Below, in pieces: positions 1 through 10,814 of a stretch of 64,000 nt of DNA (position 1 is its first letter; each line of letters opens with the position of its first letter). The notes under the pieces were generated by a model. It saw only the letters and a program-made list of their open reading frames with translations. It was not told where the DNA came from and searched no databases. The position numbers and the translations under genes were made by a program. The DNA comes from Onishia niordana (GTDB lineage: Bacteria; Pseudomonadota; Gammaproteobacteria; Pseudomonadales; Halomonadaceae). Location: contig NZ_SDSD01000003.1 of the NCBI RefSeq assembly GCF_004798965.1, forward strand, positions 62,001 to 126,000. The letters run 5' to 3'.

Positions 1-2
1 TT

Positions 3-770
3 TGTTACTCGTCAGATGGTAATATCCAAGGGATGCATGATGATATACAAAGCCATTCAAGCCAACCTGTTGATTTGATTGAGTGTTCAAGATTTGAAAT
101 TACCCAATATACTCGGGGAATATCGCTACTTCATGATAAGGTAAAAAATTACTATGCTCCGTTGATCTCATTTGTTGACAGTGGAAGCAACCAACCATTA
201 CATGTGAACAACTCTGCTTTCCTTATTACATCCCCGATGGACCTAAAAGTTTATCTTAAAAATTGGTCCAGTATTGGTTTCAGTTATAAATCGTATAAGC
301 TTAATATTATCGAAAATGATGAAGATTTTGATAGATTTATGAACTGGGCTATCGAGCGAGGGGTTAATGTTCTTGTTGATCCGTTTTTCGATAAATCTGG
401 AGAGCTTTTAAAGGGTGCTATTGTTGAAGATATGGAATCTCTTAATAGTGAGGATGACTCCAGAGATGCACCTTCAATTCTATTTATTATTGAAAATGAA
501 AATGGCACGTTTACGCATCTGTTCAGAGACTTCGATAACGACTTAACGTTGCTGCTTTATGATGAATGTACGGCCGACACCTGTAACTGCATGGGGTGCC
601 AAATGTATACCATCAGAGCCCAAACTTATGGTCAAGAGAATCTAGATATTAGGAGGACTAGTGATACTGCTGTTGCCCTAAATTTAGGTGATGGCGATAC
701 AGTCTGGGACGAAAGCTTTATTGAGAGCAATAAGGTCTGTTGGAGCGATTGGGAAAATGTGGTTTTTTAA
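3..770 (+). CDS. Unknown cassette protein, 5' end outside the window
   Basis: The frame is open from base 3, so the true start probably lies left of the window; the first ATG at 33 has only GGG directly before it and no spaced ribosome binding site. The visible part (about 255 residues) is acidic, with no membrane segment or signal peptide. A Cys-rich stretch near the C-terminus (TADTCNCMGC, about residues 185-194 counted from the ATG) could bind a metal. I do not recognise the family. The stop at 768-770 is followed within 10 bases by an attC-like site, as expected for an integron cassette gene. The DNA is clearly AT-richer than the chromosome to the right. Confidence 0.6.
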   Translation, partial: CYSSDGNIQGMHDDIQSHSSQPVDLIECSRFEITQYTRGISLLHDKVKNYYAPLISFVDSGSNQPLHVNNSAFLITSPMDLKVYLKNWSSIGFSYKSYKLNIIENDEDFDRFMNWAIERGVNVLVDPFFDKSGELLKGAIVEDMESLNSEDDSRDAPSILFIIENENGTFTHLFRDFDNDLTLLLYDECTADTCNCMGCQMYTIRAQTYGQENLDIRRTSDTAVALNLGDGDTVWDESFIESNKVCWSDWENVVF

Positions 771-779
771 CAAGAAGCA

Positions 780-846
780 TAACAAGCCACTGCACTCGGA
801 AATTTTACTCGCTTCGCTCCCAAAATTCCGGTGAGTGGGGCGTTAG
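780..846 (+). repeat. attC recombination site of cassette 1
   Basis: The segment begins with TAACAAGCCACT and ends with AGTGGGGCGTTAG, which are imperfectly complementary, with a second complementary pair inside (CGGAAATTTT and AAAATTCCG). An outer R''/R' pair ending in GCGTTAG plus inner complementary boxes is the layout of integron attC sites. It sits between two unrelated + strand genes and is about 67 bp, within the known size range. The recombination point would be in GTTAG at 842-846. Confidence 0.8.
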
Positions 847-2118
847 ATGCGAGAGGGAGATACCGTGCAAGAGCTATGTATTATATGCCGAAAAGAGTCT
901 GATGAATTTTCAGATGAGCATGTAATTCCAGATTCACTAGGTGGTTATTACCACATCTATAGTGTTTGTAAAACTTGTAATTCAAATATGGGGTCTTATG
1001 TTGATTCGAAGCTTGTCAACCATAGCTTCTCAGAATTTCAACGTTTTTTGCTTGGTTGGAAGGGAAAGTCAAGCAAGCTTCCGAACCCTTTTTCAGGAAC
1101 CCATAGTCTTTCGGAAGATGCAGAGAAAAAAATTCAAGTCAGGCTAGATAAAGATAACAATTTATTGCCCTATTCGGTTACAAGTGTCGCGTATGAAGAA
1201 GTCGAGGACGGCCTTACTAAAGTAAATATCTGTGTGGATGCGTCAGATGAGAAAAAGCTTGATGACATCCTAAAAAAGATATCAAAAAAAATGAGAGTTC
1301 CACTTGAGGGGCTTGAAAAAATAGATCGAAAAGTCGAAACTCTTGAGCGCCCCAGTATAAAGTGCTCTATGTCTATAGATCTCGATGATTTCAAAGTCGG
1401 GCTATTGAAAATAGCATATGAATTTGCTGTTGATACTGTAGGGGAATATTTTCTTGATCCAGAAGCAGTTGAGATTTCTAAAGTATTAAAGTCCGCAGAT
1501 TACAGTTCAGTAGAGAAATATGTGGCTCTTGGTAATGGGTTTGACCATAGTCTTTTTGATTCGCTACGTGAATATATTGATCTAGAGTGTCGAAAACACT
1601 ATCTAATATTGCTTGGAACTGAAAGCCACGGACTGCTTTGCCTAATCCATCTTCACGGAATGTTTTCGGTTGGCGTAACGCTTTCAAATTCATCCTATTC
1701 AGAAACGATGGCCGTAATAGGAGTTAATGACATCGATGGAAAGTCGTTTCGAAAGGTATCGATGCTTGATCTCATGACTGAAATATTTTCTCCCCCCGAG
1801 CTTCGTTTTCAATATTATTTTGAAACCGAGAATGATATGCGAGAATTTGTAGAGCTACAGTCGCAGGATGATTTTTGTTTCTTTAGGGAAGGTGATCGCA
1901 TACCAACCTTTGATAGAGGTGGGGTAGCAATGCCGTCAGATATCTACGAGATAATGAAAAATTCCGAGCATCTTGTAAACACTGAGGGAACGGATGAGGG
2001 AGGTATCGTGAATTCATTTCCATTGCCGGATGAGATTTTTGTAAAAATACTCCCCTCAGGAAAGCTTGTGCAAGTAGTTTCGGTTCGCGAAGAGATTCGG
2101 AAAATCTCAAAGCTATGA
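847..2118 (+). CDS. HNH-endonuclease-like cassette protein
   Basis: The N-terminus holds a CxxC, then SDEHVIPDSLGG, then VCKTCNSNMGS: two Cys pairs bracketing an EHVIP-type HNH core, as in zinc-ribbon HNH nucleases (about residues 11-50). The remaining 370 residues have no motif I can name and could be a recognition or effector domain. The total of 423 residues is long for a cassette gene. ATG 847 directly abuts the attC cut point; GTG at 865 has a better ribosome binding site (GAGGGAGA) and may be the real start. It lies between two attC sites. A defence role would be a guess from the family; no methylase partner is adjacent. Confidence 0.7.
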   Translation: MREGDTVQELCIICRKESDEFSDEHVIPDSLGGYYHIYSVCKTCNSNMGSYVDSKLVNHSFSEFQRFLLGWKGKSSKLPNPFSGTHSLSEDAEKKIQVRLDKDNNLLPYSVTSVAYEEVEDGLTKVNICVDASDEKKLDDILKKISKKMRVPLEGLEKIDRKVETLERPSIKCSMSIDLDDFKVGLLKIAYEFAVDTVGEYFLDPEAVEISKVLKSADYSSVEKYVALGNGFDHSLFDSLREYIDLECRKHYLILLGTESHGLLCLIHLHGMFSVGVTLSNSSYSETMAVIGVNDIDGKSFRKVSMLDLMTEIFSPPELRFQYYFETENDMREFVELQSQDDFCFFREGDRIPTFDRGGVAMPSDIYEIMKNSEHLVNTEGTDEGGIVNSFPLPDEIFVKILPSGKLVQVVSVREEIRKISKL

Positions 2119-2130
2119 GAGACCCGAATC

Positions 2131-2210
2131 TAACTCGGCCAGTCACGGCGACGCCTACTTCATTGCGGCTTCGCCTCCATTCCGTAGCCGCGCATGCTGG
2201 CTGGCGTTAG
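2131..2210 (+). repeat. attC recombination site of cassette 2
   Basis: It starts TAACTCGGCCAG and ends CTGGCTGGCGTTAG. The inner parts GCGGCTTCGCC and GTAGCCGCGC pair as the L boxes of an attC hairpin. Length is about 80 bp. It follows the HNH gene stop by 12 bases. Its middle section closely resembles those of the attC sites ending at 3503 and 3826, so these sites belong to one family, while the first one (780-846) differs. Confidence 0.85.
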
Positions 2211-2221
2211 AAGGTAAGAAA

Positions 2222-2320
2222 ATGAGCAAATCTCCAAAAATAGCCCAAGCTATTGGTTTCATATTTGGTATTGGGTTAATCGTTGGTGCTGGCTATCTTA
2301 TCCTGGATAATACTGGCTAG
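2222..2320 (+). CDS. 32-residue putative membrane peptide in cassette 3
   Basis: An ATG at 2222 preceded by AAGGTAAG opens a 32-codon frame ending TAG at 2318-2320. The peptide starts MSKSPKIAQ and continues with a glycine-rich hydrophobic stretch of about 20 residues ending YLILDNTG, so it would be a single-span membrane peptide. It is the first ORF of the cassette, 12 bases after the attC cut, with the right spacing to a ribosome binding site. It overlaps the start of the broken membrane-protein gene in another frame. It could be real, a leader peptide that couples translation, or the original N-terminus of the following gene displaced by a frameshift. Confidence 0.4.
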   Translation: MSKSPKIAQAIGFIFGIGLIVGAGYLILDNTG

Positions 2321-2837
2321 GTTGCTGACGTTCTTAGAAAGTGCAAGTCCATCCGTTTCAGCGGCAGTTGTCGGGGCAATGGCCACGGTTCTAGTTGGTG
2401 TTGGAGGTGCTCTCTATACTCAAGCACAGATTAAAAAACGGGAAATTGAAGAGGCTCATCGGGAAAGAAAGGTAGATCTGTATAAAGGCTTCTTGGATAT
2501 GGTGGCAAGGATGATGTCTGAGCAGAACGAAAACGTTTCTCTTGAGCCGCCATCACAACAATAACTCTTTGATTTCATGGTGGAATTTAAAACGAATGTC
2601 GTTTTATGGGGCTCCCCAAAAGTCATAAACGCCCAGCTGGATTTTCAAAAAGTATCTGAATCTGGCGGTAATGTACTTTTTTCTGTTGATGAACTGTACA
2701 AAGCAATTCGTGAAGACATAGGTCTTAGCAACAAAGGCCTTGATAAGCGTCAGTTGGTCAAAATGTATTTGCGTGATCCAGGCGAGCTGGATGCGATGAG
2801 CGCTTCTAATCAAGCATTGCAGCGGACAAGCCGCTGA
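2283..2837 (+). pseudogene. Membrane-anchored hypothetical protein broken by an in-frame stop
   Basis: One frame runs from about 2283 to 2837 but is cut by TAA at 2562-2564. The first half has a hydrophobic N-terminus and then a basic coiled stretch (QIKKREIEEAHRERKVDLYKGF). After the stop the same frame continues LFDFMVEFKTNVVLWGSP, followed by INAQLDFQKV. Both halves match, in order, a known kind of small bacterial protein with an N-terminal membrane segment, an E/R/K-rich helix and a VWGS motif, as far as I recall. A restart at ATG 2577 could make an 86-residue fragment. The start is uncertain (TTG 2283, GTG 2286 or TTG 2322), and none has a good ribosome binding site. Confidence 0.6.
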
Positions 2838-2851
2838 ATGCGGCGTCATAC
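2807..2851 (+). repeat. Degenerate attC remnant of cassette 3
   Basis: TAATCAAGCATTGCAGCGG pairs imperfectly with CCGCTGAATGCGGCGTCATA. The right end, GGCGTCAT, differs from the usual GCGTTA(G/T). The segment is about 45 bp, shorter than a functional attC, and the loop section seems lost. It lies at the expected place, overlapping the end of the broken gene and just before the DinB gene. It is probably an attC that has decayed, fixing cassettes 3 and 4 together. Confidence 0.45.
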
Positions 2852-2867
2852 ATGAGAAGGAACTCCG

Positions 2868-3410
2868 ATGAGCCTGAAGTATCACTTTGAATTATTGGCC
2901 ATCTACAATCAACGGATGAACTCAAAGGTCTATGAGGCTGCGGGTCATCTCTCTGCCAACGATTTGATTACGGGTCGTCGGGCATTTTTCGGCTCTATTC
3001 TGGGTACTTTGAACCATATCGTCGTTGGCGACACAATCTGGCTTAAGCGATTTGCTACACACCCATCGTGCTTGAGCTCGCTACGTGGAGTCGCTGATCT
3101 TCCGAGGCCAACCAGCTTGGACCAGATTGTTTTCGATGATTTAGGCTGTCTGACTGAGCACCGGGCCTGGTTGGATCAGACAATAGTCAATTGGGTAGCT
3201 GAATTATCCGAAAGTGATTTGGATTTTGTGCTTGCCTATCGCAATAGCAAAGGGGTTCCTGCCAACAAACGCTTTTCGAGTCTGGTTCTTCACTTTTTCA
3301 ATCATCAAACCCACCATCGTGGTCAGGCTAGTACTTTGCTGTCACAGGCTGGTGAAGATATCGGGGTTACTGACCTATTGGTTCAAATTCCGGAGGAGGC
3401 TCATGTATAA
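2868..3410 (+). CDS. DinB/YfiT-family metal-binding four-helix protein (cassette 4)
   Basis: 180 residues, with the DinB-like pattern: an N-terminal helix ending at a histidine in LNHIVVGDTIWL (about residue 48) and a later HFFNHQTHHRGQ, whose histidines would complete a metal site. Members of this superfamily include thiol-dependent transferases and many proteins without assigned reaction, so no substrate can be given. It starts at ATG 2868, preceded by GAGAAGGAACTCC, and ends just before an attC. DinB-like proteins are frequent integron cargo. Confidence 0.8.
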   Translation: MSLKYHFELLAIYNQRMNSKVYEAAGHLSANDLITGRRAFFGSILGTLNHIVVGDTIWLKRFATHPSCLSSLRGVADLPRPTSLDQIVFDDLGCLTEHRAWLDQTIVNWVAELSESDLDFVLAYRNSKGVPANKRFSSLVLHFFNHQTHHRGQASTLLSQAGEDIGVTDLLVQIPEEAHV

Positions 3411-3503
3411 CAAGGCGCATCAATTCGCGGCCTACGGCCGCCGGACGCCCTTTATGTTGCGGCTTCGCCTTCACTACAAAGCCGCGCGTGCTGGCGGCGT
3501 TAG
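3408..3503 (+). repeat. attC recombination site of cassette 4
   Basis: It begins TAACAAGGCGCATCAA, overlapping the stop codon of the DinB gene, and ends GCTGGCGGCGTTAG. Internal TTGCGGCTTCGCC and AAAGCCGCGC form the second complementary pair. Its length of about 96 bp and its sequence resemble the site at 2131-2210. Confidence 0.85.
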
Positions 3504-3509
3504 GTGACC

Positions 3510-3719
3510 ATGAATCAACCACTCACGGGATTTCACAAAGATGAGTTCGACGATTGGGTTGCGGAATTGTCATGCGGGCATTTTCAGCATGTGAGGCATA
3601 ATCCGCCCTGGCAGAATCGACCTTGGGTGGAAAAGTTAGAAACACGGAATGAAATGCTCGGACATCTTCTCAACTGTAAAAAGTGTGAGGAAGGCGCTCC
3701 GCCAGATGGGAAGGTCTAA
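3510..3719 (+). CDS. DUF3565 family protein (cassette 5)
   Basis: 69 residues. The segment DWVAELSCGHFQHVRHNPPW and the following QNRPWV, then LNCKKC near the C-terminus, match the DUF3565 family as I know it. The conserved C-x-H ... H and the final CxxC suggest a small metal-binding protein; its function is unknown. ATG 3510 is chosen because family members begin with a short segment before the conserved G(F/Y)H; GTG 3504 would touch the attC cut point. It occupies a whole cassette alone. Confidence 0.8.
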   Translation: MNQPLTGFHKDEFDDWVAELSCGHFQHVRHNPPWQNRPWVEKLETRNEMLGHLLNCKKCEEGAPPDGKV

Positions 3720-3739
3720 ATTAGGCTGCAGCGCGTCAT

Positions 3740-3826
3740 GTTAGCCTACCAGGTGCAGGCACGGCGACGCCTGCTACATTGCGCCTTCGACTCCATTTCG
3801 TGGGCGCGCATATTGCAAGCGTTAAC
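3740..3826 (+). repeat. Terminal attC of the cassette array
   Basis: It aligns with the attC at 2131-2210 through shared CACGGCGACGCCT, ATTGCG, CTTCG and GCGCGCAT segments, and ends GCAAGCGTTAAC. The left end (GTTAGCCTACC) is less regular than in the other sites, so it may be partly decayed. Right after it the base composition changes and chromosomal genes on the opposite strand begin, marking the distal end of the array. Confidence 0.65.
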
Positions 3827-3854
3827 TTTCAGATAAGAGAAATAAGCGTGACAA

Positions 3855-3892
3855 GAAAAGCCCCGAGCCGGTGTTCCGGCTCGGGGCTTTTC
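3855..3892 (-). terminator. Rho-independent terminator of the leucine operon
   Basis: A perfect 17-bp stem (GAAAAGCCCCGAGCCGG and its complement) around a 4-base loop, flanked by A/T runs on both sides, 16 bases past the HMG-CoA lyase stop codon. It can work in both directions and would also stop transcription coming out of the cassette array. Confidence 0.9.
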
Positions 3893-3907
3893 ATTTCTGC
3901 GCTTCTG

Positions 3908-4807
3908 TTACTTTGCAGCGAGCGCCACGCCCACCTTGGAGCGGTTGGGGCGCCCGATGGTTTGGGTGATCCAGCTACCGGTTTCCGCCAGCGCATCGAG
4001 ATCGATGCCGCTCTCGATACCGAGGCCATTGAGCAGGTAGATCACGTCTTCGCTTGCCACGTTGCCCGAGGCGCCCTTGGCATAGGGGCAGCCGCCGAGG
4101 CCGGCCACGGAGCTGTCGATCACCCCCACGCCTTCCTCGAGCACCGCATAGAGGTTGGCGATTGCCTGGCCGTAGGTGTCGTGGAAGTGGGCGGCGAGCT
4201 TGTCCATGGGGATGTCGCGGGCCACGGCCTCCAGCATGCGCTTGGCCTTGAGCGGGGTGCCGGTGCCGATGGTGTCGCCGAGCGACACCTCGTAGCAGCC
4301 CATCTCAAAAAGGGCCTTTGCCACCTCGGCCACCTTGGCGGGGGCGATCTCGCCCTCGTAGGGGCAGCCCAATACGCAGGATACGTAGCCGCGCACGCGC
4401 ACCTTCGCCGCTTTGGCGCGCTCGAGCACCGGGGCGAAGCGCTCGAGCGACTCACTCACCGAGCAGTTGATGTTCTTCTGCGAGAAGGCCTCGGAGGCGG
4501 CGCCGAACACCGCGACCTCGTCCACGCCGCACTCGAGCGCGGCCTCGAGGCCCTTGAGGTTGGGAGTCAGCGCCGAGTAGACGACGCCCTCGCGGCGCCT
4601 GAGCCCGGCCATCACCTCGCGGTGATCGGCCATCTGCGGCACCCACTTGGGCGAGACGAAGCTTGCCGCCTCGATATGGCGCACGCCGGCGCCGCCCAGG
4701 CGGTCGATCAGTTCCAGCTTGGTCGCGGTGGCGATCGCTTCGGGCTCGTTCTGCAGGCCGTCGCGGGGGCCGACCTCGACCAGGCGAACGGATTGGGGAA
4801 ATGCCAT
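3908..4807 (-). CDS. mvaB: Hydroxymethylglutaryl-CoA lyase
   Basis: Last step of leucine degradation: cleaves HMG-CoA to acetyl-CoA and acetoacetate in the cytoplasm. The 299-residue protein has the family's VEVGPRDGLQNEP near the N-terminus, HFHDTYGQAIAN (metal-binding histidines) and the GLGGCPYAKGASGN signature with the catalytic Cys. Length is normal for bacterial lyases. It is the distal gene of the operon, separated from the carboxylase gene by about 150 bases of structured sequence, and is followed by a strong terminator. It could equally be called liuE. Confidence 0.95.
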   Translation of the reverse strand: MAFPQSVRLVEVGPRDGLQNEPEAIATATKLELIDRLGGAGVRHIEAASFVSPKWVPQMADHREVMAGLRRREGVVYSALTPNLKGLEAALECGVDEVAVFGAASEAFSQKNINCSVSESLERFAPVLERAKAAKVRVRGYVSCVLGCPYEGEIAPAKVAEVAKALFEMGCYEVSLGDTIGTGTPLKAKRMLEAVARDIPMDKLAAHFHDTYGQAIANLYAVLEEGVGVIDSSVAGLGGCPYAKGASGNVASEDVIYLLNGLGIESGIDLDALAETGSWITQTIGRPNRSKVGVALAAK

Positions 4808-4839
4808 CTCTTCTCTCCTGTCGTGGTCGCGGCGGATCC

Positions 4840-4930
4840 AGCGACAGGTCTAGGTGGAGGCGCTGTGAACCCTTCCCTGGGCGTTACCTCTGCCATCCCT
4901 GGCAGAGGACCTCCACTTCGACCTGTCGCC
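4840..4930. repeat. Long imperfect palindrome in the intergenic gap
   Basis: Arms at 4841-4860 (GCGACAGGTC..GGTGGAGG) and 4910-4929 pair over 17 or 18 of 20 bases. Inside is a second hairpin at 4888-4907 (CTCTGCCA, loop TCCC, TGGCAGAG). It fills most of the gap between the carboxylase and lyase genes. It looks like a small dispersed palindromic element rather than a terminator, since no T run follows. Confidence 0.6.
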
Positions 4931-4956
4931 GGCACCGCTCACCATGGCGCTGGACG

Positions 4957-7875
<2,919 letters not shown>

Positions 7876-7882
7876 GGCAACC

Positions 7883-9490
7883 TCACATCCGGAAGACGCC
7901 GAAGCGGGTCTCTTCCACCTCGGCATTCATGGCGGCGGCCAGGGAGAGCCCCAGCACGTCGCGGGTCTGGGCGGGATCGATCACGCCGTCGTCCCATAGG
8001 CGCGCGCTTGCATAGTTGGGGTGGCCCTGGTGCTCGTACTGGTCGCGGGTCGGTTGCTTGAAGGCCGCCTCTTCCTCGGCGGACCACTCGCGGCCCTCGC
8101 GCTCGATCTGCTCGCGCTTGACCTGGGCCAGCACCCCGGCGGCCTGTTCGCCGCCCATCACGGAAATCCTGGCATTCGGCCACATGAACAGCAGGTTGGG
8201 CTCGAAGGCGCGGCCGCACATGCCGTAGTTGCCGGCGCCGAAGCTGCCGCCGATCAGCACGGTGAACTTGGGCACCTTGGCGCAGGCCACGGCGGTGACC
8301 AGCTTGGCGCCGTGCTTGGCGATGCCCTCGTGCTCGTACTTGGAGCCGACCATGAAGCCGGTGATGTTCTGCAGGAACACCAGCGGGATCTTGCGCTGGG
8401 CGCACAGCTCGATGAAGTGCGCGCCTTTCACCGCACTTTCCGAGAACAGCACGCCGTTGTTGGCGACGATGCCCACCGGGTGGCCGTGGATATGCGCGAA
8501 GCCAGTGACCAGGGTGTCGCCGTAATAGCGCTTGAATTCGTCGAAGGCTGAGTCATCGACGATGCGGCCGATCACCTCGCGGACGTCGTAGGGCTTCTTG
8601 AGGTCGGTGCCGACGATGCCGTAGAGCTCCTCGGGGTCGAGGCGCGGTGGCTTGGGCTCGGCCATGGCGAGCTGGCCGTGCTTCTGCCAGTTGAGCCGCG
8701 CCACGCAGCGCCGGGCGAGCTGCAGGGCGTGGGCGTCGTTCTCGGCGTAGTGGTCGGCCACGCCGCTGATCCTGGCATGGACGTCGGCACCGCCCAGGGC
8801 CTCGGCGCTGATCGACTCGCCGGTGGCGGCCTTCACCAGGGGCGGGCCGCCGAGGAAGATGGTGCCCTGTTCCTTGACGATGATCGACTCGTCGGCCATG
8901 GCCGGCACGTAGGCGCCGCCGGCGGTGCAGGAGCCCATCACCACGGCGATCTGCGGGATGCCCTCGGCGGACAGCGTCGCCTGGTTGTAGAAGATGCGCC
9001 CGAAGTGGTCGCGGTCGGGGAAGACCTCGTCCTGACGGGGCAGGAAGGCACCGCCGGAGTCCACTAGGTAGAGGCAGGGCAGGCGATGCTTGCGGGCGAT
9101 TTCCTGGGCGCGCAGGTGCTTCTTCACGGTCAGCGGGAAGTAGGTGCCGCCCTTGACCGTGGCGTCGTTGGCGACGATCACGCACTCCACGCCGGACACT
9201 CGGCCGATGCCGGTGACCACGCCGGCGGCGGGCACCGGGCTGTCGTAGACCTCATGGGCGGCCAGCGCCGAGAACTCGAGGAAGGGCGAGCCCTCGTCGA
9301 GCAGGTGGTCGATGCGGTCGCGCACGTAAAGCTTGCCGCGGGATTCGTGGCGGGCGCGGGCTTTCTCGCCGCCGCCCTGGGCGATGGCGGCGGTCAGCTC
9401 GCGCAGCTTGCCGACCTCGGCGCGCATCGCCGCGTCGTTGGCCTGGAAGCCGTCGCTGCGCGGATTGATCTGGGTCGTTAAGTTTGCCAT
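7883..9490 (-). CDS. liuB: 3-methylcrotonyl-CoA carboxylase, carboxyltransferase subunit
   Basis: 535 residues of the acyl-CoA carboxyltransferase type. It transfers CO2 from biotin on the partner subunit to 3-methylcrotonyl-CoA. Visible marks: [19 protein letters not shown] core ([16 protein letters not shown]), [17 protein letters not shown] in the N-half, [13 protein letters not shown] and [16 protein letters not shown] in the C-half, the last typical of methylcrotonyl rather than propionyl carboxylases. ATG 9490 is preferred over an upstream TTG at 9502, which lies too close to AAGGA. It sits between liuA and the hydratase/biotin-subunit gene. Confidence 0.93.
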   Translation of the reverse strand: MANLTTQINPRSDGFQANDAAMRAEVGKLRELTAAIAQGGGEKARARHESRGKLYVRDRIDHLLDEGSPFLEFSALAAHEVYDSPVPAAGVVTGIGRVSGVECVIVANDATVKGGTYFPLTVKKHLRAQEIARKHRLPCLYLVDSGGAFLPRQDEVFPDRDHFGRIFYNQATLSAEGIPQIAVVMGSCTAGGAYVPAMADESIIVKEQGTIFLGGPPLVKAATGESISAEALGGADVHARISGVADHYAENDAHALQLARRCVARLNWQKHGQLAMAEPKPPRLDPEELYGIVGTDLKKPYDVREVIGRIVDDSAFDEFKRYYGDTLVTGFAHIHGHPVGIVANNGVLFSESAVKGAHFIELCAQRKIPLVFLQNITGFMVGSKYEHEGIAKHGAKLVTAVACAKVPKFTVLIGGSFGAGNYGMCGRAFEPNLLFMWPNARISVMGGEQAAGVLAQVKREQIEREGREWSAEEEAAFKQPTRDQYEHQGHPNYASARLWDDGVIDPAQTRDVLGLSLAAAMNAEVEETRFGVFRM

Positions 9491-9544
9491 GGAGCTCTTC
9501 AATCCTTAGTTGGCGAAAATCGGCGAGCGATACTCAGACCAGGC

Positions 9545-9616
9545 AAAAATTGACGAAGACGGACCGGGCTCGCGTTCGAGTTTACTGTTGTAAATGAGCA
9601 TCTTGAGTCAATTTTT
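9545..9616. repeat. Inverted repeat in the liuA-liuB gap
   Basis: Perfect 10-bp arms AAAAATTGAC (9545-9554) and GTCAATTTTT (9607-9616), 52 bases apart, in the 154-base gap between liuA and liuB. It could be an operator or an mRNA stem that separates liuA expression from the rest; no clear terminator or promoter can be assigned. Confidence 0.4.
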
Positions 9617-9644
9617 AACGCCGTATGAGTGAGCGCAGCCATTT

Positions 9645-10814
9645 TCATTTTGATTCGTTGAAGATCTCGCGGCCGATCAACATCCGCCGTATCTCGCTGG
9701 TGCCGGCGCCGATCTCGTAGAGCTTGGCGTCGCGCAGCAGGCGCCCGGTGGGGTACTCGTTGATGTAGCCGTTGCCGCCGAGCAGCTGGATGGCATCCAG
9801 CGCCACCTGGGTGGCCTTCTCGGCGCAGTAGAGGATCACCCCGGCGGCATCCTTGCGAGAGTTCTGGCCGCGATCGCAGCCGGCGGCCACCGCATATAGA
9901 TAGGCCCGGCAGGCGTTCAAGGTGGTGTACATGTCGGCGATCTTGCCCTGCACCAGCTGGAACTCGCCGATCGCCTGATCGAACTGCTTGCGCTCGTGAA
10001 CGTAGGGCACCACCACGTCCATGGCGGCCTGCATGATGCCGATGGGGCCAGCGGCGAGCACGGTACGCTCGTAGTCCAGCCCGCTCATCAGCACCTTGGC
10101 GCCGCGGCCTTCCTCGCCCAGCACGTTCTCGACCGGTACGCGGCAATCCTGGAACACCAGCTCGCAGGTGTTGGAGCCGCGCATGCCGAGCTTGTCGAGC
10201 TTCTGGGCGGTGGAGAAACCGGGCATGTCCTTTTCGATGATGAAGGCGGTGATGCCCTTCGAGCCGGCCGCCGGGTCGGTCTTGGCGTAGACGATCAGGA
10301 CATGGGCGTCGGGGCCGTTGGTGATCCACATCTTGTTGCCGTTGAGGATGTAGTGATCGCCGTCCTTCTTGGCGCGCAGCTTCATCGACACCACGTCGGA
10401 GCCTGCGCCGGGTTCGGACATGGCGAGGGCACCGACGTGTTCGCCGCTGATCAGCTTGGGCAGGTACTTGGCCTTCTGCTCGGCACTGCCGTTGAGCTTT
10501 AACTGGTTGACGCACAGGTTGGAGTGGGCGCCATACGAGAGCGCCACCGAGGCGCTGGCCCGGGAGATCTCCTCCATGGCGATGCAGTGGGCGAGATAGC
10601 CCATGCCGCTGCCGCCGTCCTCGTCGGGCACGGTGATGCCGAGCAGGCCCATGTCGCCGAACTTCTGCCACAGATCGTTGGGGAATTCGTTCTGCTCGTC
10701 GATCTCGGCGGCACGCGGGGCGATTTCGTCGCGGGCGAAGGCGTTTACCTGATCGCGCAGCATGACCATGGTCTCATCGAGGCCGAAGTCGAGGGGCTGG
10801 TAGGGGGTATGCAT
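9645..10814 (-). CDS. liuA: Isovaleryl-CoA dehydrogenase
   Basis: FAD-dependent acyl-CoA dehydrogenase that converts isovaleryl-CoA to 3-methylcrotonyl-CoA and passes electrons to ETF. 389 residues, with [17 protein letters not shown], the [13 protein letters not shown] signature, [13 protein letters not shown], the [18 protein letters not shown] region with the catalytic Glu expected of this subgroup, and the C-terminal [19 protein letters not shown]. The first ATG (10814) fits the family length. It is the first gene of the leucine operon, with a palindromic operator upstream. Confidence 0.95.
   Translation of the reverse strand: MHTPYQPLDFGLDETMVMLRDQVNAFARDEIAPRAAEIDEQNEFPNDLWQKFGDMGLLGITVPDEDGGSGMGYLAHCIAMEEISRASASVALSYGAHSNLCVNQLKLNGSAEQKAKYLPKLISGEHVGALAMSEPGAGSDVVSMKLRAKKDGDHYILNGNKMWITNGPDAHVLIVYAKTDPAAGSKGITAFIIEKDMPGFSTAQKLDKLGMRGSNTCELVFQDCRVPVENVLGEEGRGAKVLMSGLDYERTVLAAGPIGIMQAAMDVVVPYVHERKQFDQAIGEFQLVQGKIADMYTTLNACRAYLYAVAAGCDRGQNSRKDAAGVILYCAEKATQVALDAIQLLGGNGYINEYPTGRLLRDAKLYEIGAGTSEIRRMLIGREIFNESK

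Noticed and set aside
740..925. Small ORF across the first attC
   Set aside because: It starts inside the end of the first gene in another frame and reads through the attC palindrome; no ribosome binding site.
2868..3719. Toxin-antitoxin pair in the cassette region
   Set aside because: The DinB and DUF3565 genes are separated by an attC and neither matches a toxin or antitoxin family.
1..3826. Integron integrase or attI in the window
   Set aside because: No tyrosine-recombinase motif was seen in any frame; all attC sites point to an integrase left of the window, if one exists.
9499..10671. 390-codon minus-strand frame overlapping isovaleryl-CoA dehydrogenase
   Set aside because: It is a second frame of liuA on the same strand with Arg/Pro-rich composition; liuA has full similarity.
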